This document shows, piece after piece, positions 14,153 to 19,642 of a DNA stretch of 19,642 nucleotides. Numbering within the stretch: the first letter of the stretch is position 1; every line of letters starts with the position of its first letter. Source of the stretch: Clostridia bacterium. Lineage in GTDB: Bacteria > Bacillota_A > Clostridia > Christensenellales > UBA1750. The position numbers and the translations under genes are program-made. The notes beneath the pieces are model-generated. The model was given only the letters and a program-made list of their open reading frames with translations. It searched no databases and had not been told where the DNA came from. The DNA lies in the NCBI GenBank assembly GCA_017413675.1, contig JAFPSR010000048.1, positions 1-19,642 on the forward strand. The letters are read 5' to 3'.

Positions 14153-15087
14153 AGATCGTATTTATGGGGACACCGGAATTTGCGGTTCCGTCCCTGCAGG
14201 CTCTGATTGACCGCGGAGAAGAGATTGTCGGGGTAGTCACACAGCCTGACCGTCCCGTCGGAAGAAGCGGAAAACTTCAGATGACCCCCGTTAAACAGCT
14301 GGCGCTTGCCCATAATCTGCCCGTGATCCAGTTTGAAAAGCTGCGGGTACGGGCAGGACGTGAATGTCTGGAAAGCCTCGGAGCTGACCTGTTTGTGACG
14401 GCGGCATTCGGACAGATCCTGTCCAGACGGATTTTGGCACTGCCTCCCAAAGGAACCATCAATGTACATGCGTCCCTGCTTCCTGCCTACCGGGGAGCAG
14501 CTCCGATCCAGTGGAGCCTGATTCAGGGCGAGACCGTAACCGGGGTATCTACCATGTTTACCGATGCCGGTATTGATACCGGGGATATACTCCTGCAGCG
14601 GCAGGTTCCGATTGATCCTGCGGATAATTCCGAAACATTAAGCAGTAAACTGGCCAGCACCGGAGCACAGCTTCTTTGTGAAACACTGGATGAGATGGAG
14701 AAAGGAACCCTCCGGTCGATTCCGCAGGATGAAGATAAAGCCAGTTATTTCCCGATGCTGACCAAGGAAGACGGTTTTCTTTCCTTTGGCTGCACCGCAT
14801 GGGAACTGGACTGCAGAATCCGGGGTGTCACGCCGTGGCCCGGAGCATACGGGATTCATAACGGCATGACGATCAAGATCTGGAAAGCCCATCCTGTTGC
14901 GGGACAGGGCAATCCGGGGGAGATCCTGGTATCTTCCGCCAAGGGCGGACTGATTATTGCCTGCGGCCAGGATGCCCTGGAGATTGATGAAATGCAGGTT
15001 CCGGGCGGAAAAAGAATGACGGCGAAAGCCTATCTGATGGGCAGGGAGCTGAAGGTCGGTTCCCGATTTGAGGTAAAACATGAGTAA
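14149..15087 (+). CDS. fmt: Methionyl-tRNA formyltransferase
   Basis: Transfers a formyl group from 10-formyltetrahydrofolate to initiator Met-tRNA. The 312-residue product is of normal length (E. coli 315). It starts MKIVFMGTPEFAVPSL. Its catalytic core is INVHASLLPAYRGAAPIQW with Asn105 and His107, and AGIDTGDIL with Asp143 completes the triad. The C-terminal tRNA-binding OB-type domain begins around RGVTPWPGAYG. The start overlaps the def stop by four bases and the end overlaps rsmB by eight, placing it inside a continuous translation chain. Confidence 0.97.
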   Translation: MKIVFMGTPEFAVPSLQALIDRGEEIVGVVTQPDRPVGRSGKLQMTPVKQLALAHNLPVIQFEKLRVRAGRECLESLGADLFVTAAFGQILSRRILALPPKGTINVHASLLPAYRGAAPIQWSLIQGETVTGVSTMFTDAGIDTGDILLQRQVPIDPADNSETLSSKLASTGAQLLCETLDEMEKGTLRSIPQDEDKASYFPMLTKEDGFLSFGCTAWELDCRIRGVTPWPGAYGIHNGMTIKIWKAHPVAGQGNPGEILVSSAKGGLIIACGQDALEIDEMQVPGGKRMTAKAYLMGRELKVGSRFEVKHE

Positions 15088-16555
15088 TCGTCCAACTGAC
15101 GGGAATAAAAAATCCTTCCGTCCGGGAGAAAACCGGAGGCCGTCCGGCAGTTCCCGGTATCCGGGAACGCGGAATCCCCACAGCGGGAAACCCGGAATGA
15201 AAGAGGGAAGATTCCGGGAAAACAGGGGGGTTACCCCGGCAAGAGCTCTTGCCCTTGAAGCACTGATGGATGTGTTTTCTTCGGATGCCTATTCCACACT
15301 GACGCTGGACCGCCGCCTGAAAGCGGAAACCCGCATGTCGGATCCGGACCGGCGGCTGGCGACAGAATTGTTTTATGGAGTCCTGGAGAGAAAAATCCAG
15401 CTGGATTACATCCTGAATCAGCGGATGGAGAAGGATATCGGGGACCTGGTTGTACAGAATATCCTTCGCCTGGGTGCCTATCAGATCCTGTTTATGGACA
15501 GGATTCCTGCCTCAGCCGCTGTTTCCCAGGCGGTTGAACAAACCCGGAGGAAAGACAGGGAGGCGCTGTGCCCGGTTGTTAACGGGGTTCTGCGAAATCT
15601 GGTGCGGGGTAAAAATCAGATCGAATACCCACAGGATCTGCGGGAGAGGCTGCATATCCTGTACTCCATGCCGCTCTGGCTGGTGGATAAACTGTTAGCC
15701 TCCTATCCGGAAGAGACCGCAGAAGCCATTCTGCGTGCCGAGGAGAAGGAACATCCGATCTGTGTCCGCTATCATGCCTGGCTGGAAACCAGGGAAGGAT
15801 TTGAGGCTTTCCTGTCGGAGAAACAAATTGAATATAAGAAAAGTGTCCTGCCGCGCAGTTACGTGGTCAGCGGGGCACCGATGGCGCGTTTTGCGGAATA
15901 CAGACAGGGACGTTATTCCATTCAGTCCGAAGCTTCCATGCTCTCCGCGATGGCGGTCGGTGCACGCCGCGGCATGCAGGTTTTGGATATCTGTGCCGCC
16001 CCCGGCGGGAAAACCTGTTTTATGGCTGAGGAGATGCAGAATACAGGCAGGGTTTATGCCTGGGATATTCATCCGCACCGTGTGGAACTGATCCGTGCGA
16101 GTGCAAAAAGACTGGCGCTGGACAATGTCAGGCCGCGGGAGCATGATGCCGTGCAGGCGGTTCCCGATCTGTTTGAAACCATGGATGCAGTCCTGGTGGA
16201 CGCACCCTGTTCCGGTACCGGAGAGACCGGGAATAAACCGGATATTAAATACCGCCTGACAGAGGAAGGTGTACGGGAACTGAGCACACTGCAGGAAAAG
16301 ATCCTGTCCGTTGCGTGGCAGTATGTCCGTATCGGGGGTGCCTTGGTATATTCTACCTGTTCCGTACTCCCGGAGGAAAACGAACAGGTTGTCCGTGCAT
16401 TCCTGGCTTCTCATCCACAGTTTGTGCTGCGGGGAATGGAAAAAAAGCTACCTGCGCAGTATGCGGAAAGAATCCATGACGGTATGCTGCAGCTCCTGCC
16501 GCAGACGGACGGGGAAGGATTCTTTATTGTCCGTATGGAACGTACGGGTGCATAG
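15080..16555 (+). CDS. rsmB: 16S rRNA (cytosine-967-C5)-methyltransferase RsmB
   Basis: SAM-dependent methyltransferase expected to make m5C967 on 16S rRNA. The 491-residue product has a basic, Gly/Pro/Ser/Arg-rich tail of about 50 residues that looks disordered. A NusB-like RNA-binding domain follows (about 52-180, with ARALALEALMDVF and ILRLGAYQILFMDRIPASAA). The Rossmann catalytic domain has SAM motif LDICAAPGGKT, motif IV VDAPCSGTG with Cys377, and YSTCSV with catalytic Cys427. Family members average about 430-450 residues; the tail accounts for the excess. ATG 15080 overlaps the fmt stop by eight bases. I kept this start because no later Met precedes the NusB domain with a ribosome-binding site; Met40 is the only alternative. 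Confidence 0.94.
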   Translation: MSNRPTDGNKKSFRPGENRRPSGSSRYPGTRNPHSGKPGMKEGRFRENRGVTPARALALEALMDVFSSDAYSTLTLDRRLKAETRMSDPDRRLATELFYGVLERKIQLDYILNQRMEKDIGDLVVQNILRLGAYQILFMDRIPASAAVSQAVEQTRRKDREALCPVVNGVLRNLVRGKNQIEYPQDLRERLHILYSMPLWLVDKLLASYPEETAEAILRAEEKEHPICVRYHAWLETREGFEAFLSEKQIEYKKSVLPRSYVVSGAPMARFAEYRQGRYSIQSEASMLSAMAVGARRGMQVLDICAAPGGKTCFMAEEMQNTGRVYAWDIHPHRVELIRASAKRLALDNVRPREHDAVQAVPDLFETMDAVLVDAPCSGTGETGNKPDIKYRLTEEGVRELSTLQEKILSVAWQYVRIGGALVYSTCSVLPEENEQVVRAFLASHPQFVLRGMEKKLPAQYAERIHDGMLQLLPQTDGEGFFIVRMERTGA

Positions 16556-16569
16556 GGAAGGATTACGGA

Positions 16570-17610
16570 TTGATTGAACTGCTGAGTTTGCGGAAAACAG
16601 AACTGGAAGAGCTGCTTCTTTCCTGGGGAGAAAAGCGGTTCCGGGCAGACCAGGTATATGACTGGCTGTATAAAGGTGCAGCTTGCTCCGAAATGCACAA
16701 CCTGCCGGGTTCCCTGCGGGAACGACTGGAAGAGGAATGTATATCGCAGAATGCCAGAATTCTGGAAACCTACACATCAAAACTGGATGAGACCCGGAAG
16801 TTTCTCTTTGCCCTGACAGATGACCAGGTGGTGGAAGGGGTCCTGATGCGTTATCACTACGGGAATACCCTGTGTATCTCCACCCAGGTTGGCTGCCGGA
16901 TGGGCTGTGCCTTCTGCGCTTCTACGCTGGAAGGGCTCAGCCGCAACCTGACGGCGGCAGAGATGCTGAGTATGGTCCTGATTGTAAACCGCGCCTATGC
17001 CGGAGAACAGGGACGCGGAGTGACCAACATCGTGCTGATGGGCTCCGGTGAACCGTTTGATAACTATGAGGAAGTTGTTCGCTTCCTGCGCCGGGTCAGC
17101 GATCCGGAAGGCATTCAGATTTCTCTTCGGAATATCTCGCTGTCAACCTGCGGGCTGGTCCCGGGAATCCTGCGCTTTGCCAAGGAAGGGCTTCCGGTTA
17201 CGCTGTGTCTCTCCCTGCACGCACCGAATGATACAATCCGGCAGAAAACCATGCCGGTATCCCGGGTTTATTCCATGGAGGAAACACTCAGAGCCTGCAG
17301 GACTTATGCGGAGACCACGGGGCGCCGGCTGATATTCGAATATGCATTGGTTTCCGGAGTGAATGATGCACCGGAGCATGCCCATGAACTGGCCAGGAAA
17401 CTGAAAGGGATCAATGGACATGTCAACCTGATTCCGCTGAATCCTGTCCGGGAACGGGCTTTGAACGCTCCGGACAGAAAACAGGTTCAGCAGTTCCTGG
17501 AAATCCTGACCAAAGACGGGATTTCCGCAACAGTAAGAAGACAGATGGGTAACGATATTCAGGGAGCCTGCGGGCAGCTGCGCCGCAGGTATCTGGAGGA
17601 AGCCGAATAA
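16570..17610 (+). CDS. rlmN: Dual-specificity rRNA/tRNA methyltransferase RlmN (radical SAM)
   Basis: Radical SAM enzyme that methylates C2 of A2503 in 23S rRNA and A37 in certain tRNAs. The 346-residue product has the iron-sulfur motif CxxxCxxC at Cys109, Cys113 and Cys116. The methyl-carrying Cys334 lies in MGNDIQGACGQL, and Cys102 in NTLCISTQ corresponds to the second mechanistic cysteine (E. coli Cys118). VLMGSGEPFDNYEEV is the SAM-binding GGEP-type motif, and SLHAPND is also typical. All catalytic cysteines are present, so RlmN rather than Cfr is the plain reading in this context. The start is a TTG at 16570, seven bases after AAGGA (16558-16562). No ATG fits, and rsmB ends 14 bp upstream. 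Confidence 0.95.
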   Translation: MIELLSLRKTELEELLLSWGEKRFRADQVYDWLYKGAACSEMHNLPGSLRERLEEECISQNARILETYTSKLDETRKFLFALTDDQVVEGVLMRYHYGNTLCISTQVGCRMGCAFCASTLEGLSRNLTAAEMLSMVLIVNRAYAGEQGRGVTNIVLMGSGEPFDNYEEVVRFLRRVSDPEGIQISLRNISLSTCGLVPGILRFAKEGLPVTLCLSLHAPNDTIRQKTMPVSRVYSMEETLRACRTYAETTGRRLIFEYALVSGVNDAPEHAHELARKLKGINGHVNLIPLNPVRERALNAPDRKQVQQFLEILTKDGISATVRRQMGNDIQGACGQLRRRYLEEAE

Positions 17611-17626
17611 GGCGAGAAAGGCATCT

Positions 17627-18352
17627 ATGAAGGTATCAGCAGTTAGTGACCGCGGGAAAGTGAGGCCTTCCAATCAGGACAGCTATCTCCTGGAGGAAAC
17701 CGATAAGGGGATGCTCTGTATCCTGGCGGATGGTATGGGAGGTTACGCCGGAGGGGAGATTGCCAGTAAAATGGCGGTGGACCTGATCTTCCAGGGGGTT
17801 GCAGAAGCCACGGAAGAGGTTAATGAGGAAACACTTCTGGATATCCTGACGCGGGCAAATGACGCCATTTACCGCAAAAGCATCGTAGAACCGGGACTTA
17901 CCGGGATGGGGACGACGCTCTGTGTTGCCCTGATTATGCGGGAAAAAACCATCCTGGCGCATGTCGGGGACAGCCGGATTTACCTTTGGCACGATAAGGA
18001 ACTGCGGCAGTTGACAAAAGATCATACCCTTGTTGCGGAGCTGATCCGGTCCGGAGAGATAACGGCGGAACAGGCACTGACACATCCGCACCGTCATATC
18101 CTGACGCGCGCATTTGGGGTTGAATATAATACACAGCTGGATATGGAAACGATCCAGCTTAATGAAGGTGACCGCCTGCTCATGTGCTCGGACGGTCTGT
18201 ATATGTATGTCACGGATGAAGAGATCCGCCGCCTGCTGGTACGAAGGCCTTCCGTTAAGAAGGTCTGTGACCGGCTGCTGGAAAAAGCCATGAAGGGCGG
18301 CGGAGCCGATAATATCACGGTTCTGTGTGTGGAAAAGGAGGGTGAAGCATAA
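17627..18352 (+). CDS. prpC: PPM-type protein Ser/Thr phosphatase PrpC/Stp
   Basis: Metal-dependent (Mn/Mg) phosphatase that reverses phosphorylation by the neighbouring kinase PrkC. The 241-residue product has the complete family pattern: SDRGKVRPSNQD (Asp18 as metal ligand), ADGMGGYAGGE (Asp35), GMGTTL, HVGDSRIYL, CSDGLYMYV (Asp189) and GADNITVL (Asp228). There is no membrane segment, so it is cytosolic. The ATG follows GAGAAAGG by five bases. The stop shares its last A with the prkC ATG (TAATG), a phosphatase-kinase coupling seen across Firmicutes. Likely targets in other species are cell wall and translation factors; none can be inferred here. Confidence 0.97.
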   Translation: MKVSAVSDRGKVRPSNQDSYLLEETDKGMLCILADGMGGYAGGEIASKMAVDLIFQGVAEATEEVNEETLLDILTRANDAIYRKSIVEPGLTGMGTTLCVALIMREKTILAHVGDSRIYLWHDKELRQLTKDHTLVAELIRSGEITAEQALTHPHRHILTRAFGVEYNTQLDMETIQLNEGDRLLMCSDGLYMYVTDEEIRRLLVRRPSVKKVCDRLLEKAMKGGGADNITVLCVEKEGEA

Positions 18353-19642
18353 TGCCGAATTCTCTTTTGAAAAACAGATACCTGATGGGCTCCCTGATCG
18401 GTTCCGGCGGTATGGCCAACGTATATAAGGGACATGATATCCGTTCCGGACATACGGTTGCCATCAAAATCCTAAAGCAGGAATTCAACCAGAATCAGGA
18501 ATTTATCCGTCGGTTTGAGCGGGAAGCGGAACTGGCAGCCGCAGTATCCCATGACAACATTGTCAAGCTTCTCGATGTCGGATATGAAGACAATCAGCAT
18601 TTCCTGATCCTGGAATACATTGACGGGTATACCCTCAAGGAATATATCCGACAGCATGGGGCATTGCCGTATGACCTTTGGCTGAAGATTGCCAGGGAAA
18701 TGGCTTCCGCACTGGCCAGCGCGCATCAGGCCAACATCATCCACCGGGACATTAAGAGTCAGAATATCCTATTGACCAGACATGGGCTGGATGCCAAGAT
18801 TACGGACTTTGGAATTGCCCGGGAAGTATATACATCCACCATTACGGCTTCGGACAGCGGGATCCTCGGATCTGTGCATTACTTCTCCCCGGAACACGCC
18901 AGAGGCGATGTTGTGGATGCCCAGAGCGATATCTATTCCTTTGGTGTGGTTCTGTACGAGATGGCAACGGGACATGTACCGTTTGACGGGGAAACCCCGG
19001 TATCCATTGCCCTGAAGCACCTGCAGGATACCCCTGTTGCACCGGATGCAGTGAATCCCCAGGTCACGGGGGATATGAAGCGGATTATTATGCGCTGCCT
19101 GGAGAAGGACAGGAAGCTTCGGTATGTGAATACCAAACAGCTCTGCTATGATCTGGATCTTCTCCCGGCCGAACCTTTCTATGAAGAGAAAGAGGAGAAA
19201 GAAGAAAAAGAGGAACAGCGCGAAGAAGAGAAGACTTCCGTTACAAGTAATCCGCCAAAGAAACGGACCAAAAGACGGAAGGATAAAGTCTGGACGGCAC
19301 TGGCCATCCTTCTGACGGTTCTGGCGGTAGGCGGTATCTTTATCTTTGTGATGGAATTGACCGGACACCCCATCTTATCCAGATATCTGCAGGGAAATCC
19401 CACTTATGCCAAAGTACCGGCAGTAGGCGGTATGACCGAGGAGAACGGGATCGCTCTTCTTGAGAAAAACGGGTTTACGGTGCATGTGGTCCGGGATGTC
19501 AAGGACAATGTTGCCATGGGCCTGATCTATGACCAGATTCCGGCCAGCGGGGAGCATCCGGCGGAAAAGGAAGTTACCATCTATGTTTCAAGCGGATCGT
19601 CCCAGTCCATTATGCCGGATCTGAAATCCAAGGATGAAAACA
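18352..19642 (+). CDS. prkC: PASTA-domain Ser/Thr protein kinase PrkC (3' end outside window)
   Basis: Membrane receptor kinase that senses peptidoglycan fragments and controls wall growth, sporulation or germination in Firmicutes. The 430 codons present show an N-terminal Hanks-type kinase: Gly loop IGSGGMANVY, Lys39 in VAIKIL, catalytic HRD with Asp133, DFG with Asp152, and GSVHYFSPEHARG. A charged Glu/Lys linker (about 278-310) ends in a basic patch, followed by one membrane helix (about 313-334). An extracellular PASTA repeat (about 353-415) and the start of a second are visible. The catalytic loop reads HRDIKSQN, with Ser instead of the common Pro at 136. The frame is open to the window edge, so the PASTA count is unknown. 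The start overlaps prpC by one base, with AAGGAGGGTG at 18335-18344 as ribosome-binding site. Confidence 0.95.
   Translation, partial: MPNSLLKNRYLMGSLIGSGGMANVYKGHDIRSGHTVAIKILKQEFNQNQEFIRRFEREAELAAAVSHDNIVKLLDVGYEDNQHFLILEYIDGYTLKEYIRQHGALPYDLWLKIAREMASALASAHQANIIHRDIKSQNILLTRHGLDAKITDFGIAREVYTSTITASDSGILGSVHYFSPEHARGDVVDAQSDIYSFGVVLYEMATGHVPFDGETPVSIALKHLQDTPVAPDAVNPQVTGDMKRIIMRCLEKDRKLRYVNTKQLCYDLDLLPAEPFYEEKEEKEEKEEQREEEKTSVTSNPPKKRTKRRKDKVWTALAILLTVLAVGGIFIFVMELTGHPILSRYLQGNPTYAKVPAVGGMTEENGIALLEKNGFTVHVVRDVKDNVAMGLIYDQIPASGEHPAEKEVTIYVSSGSSQSIMPDLKSKDEN

Noticed and set aside
1..19642. Mobile elements, CRISPR arrays, prophage, toxin-antitoxin or defence genes
   Set aside because: No transposase, integrase, regular repeats or terminal inverted repeats were seen. 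Every sizeable reading frame on the coding strand is accounted for by housekeeping genes.

Overview
This window is a compact stretch of bacterial chromosome with every gene on the + strand. Base composition, strong AGGAGG-type ribosome-binding sites, gene order and protein types point to a low-to-middle GC Firmicute of the class Clostridia. The supporting evidence is an L21 – Prp protease – N-terminally extended L27 operon, a pcrA-ligA pair, and a yicC-gmk-rpoZ-coaBC-priA-def-fmt-rsmB-rlmN-prpC-prkC run. The genus cannot be named from sequence alone. I see no mobile element, CRISPR array, prophage or toxin module. This is a housekeeping region, and no undescribed system is evident.

Region 1 (1-756): the 3' part of asd (aspartate-semialdehyde dehydrogenase), closed by a long intrinsic terminator. 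Region 2 (about 800-1908): a promoter, a structured leader resembling the L21 leader, then rplU, the cysteine protease gene prp and rpmA, ended by a strong terminator. Prp removes the N-terminal extension of L27, and the two genes overlap by ATGA. Region 3 (1976-2154): a free-standing tRNA-Pro(GGG) with its own promoter, encoded CCA and terminator. Region 4 (2208-3859): a YitT-family membrane protein and a YgjP/DUF45-type zinc metalloprotein, ended by a terminator.

Region 5 (3868-8360): pcrA and ligA, overlapping by ATGA, for DNA unwinding and nick sealing. Region 6 (8434-19642, running off the end): a long, tightly packed operon. It covers RNA processing (yicC), GMP kinase (gmk), RNA polymerase omega (rpoZ), coenzyme A synthesis (coaBC), replication restart (priA), formylmethionine handling (def, fmt), rRNA/tRNA methylation (rsmB, rlmN) and Ser/Thr phospho-signalling (prpC, prkC). 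Overlaps or gaps of at most about 30 bp suggest co-transcription and translational coupling.

The points most worth a second look are these. priA seems to lack a canonical start codon at its conserved N-terminus, and an ATT at 11422 fits best. The CoaC half of CoaBC has Glu where the catalytic Cys is normally found. PcrA carries an insertion of about 36 residues between motifs I and Ia. The usual remA gene is missing between yicC and gmk.
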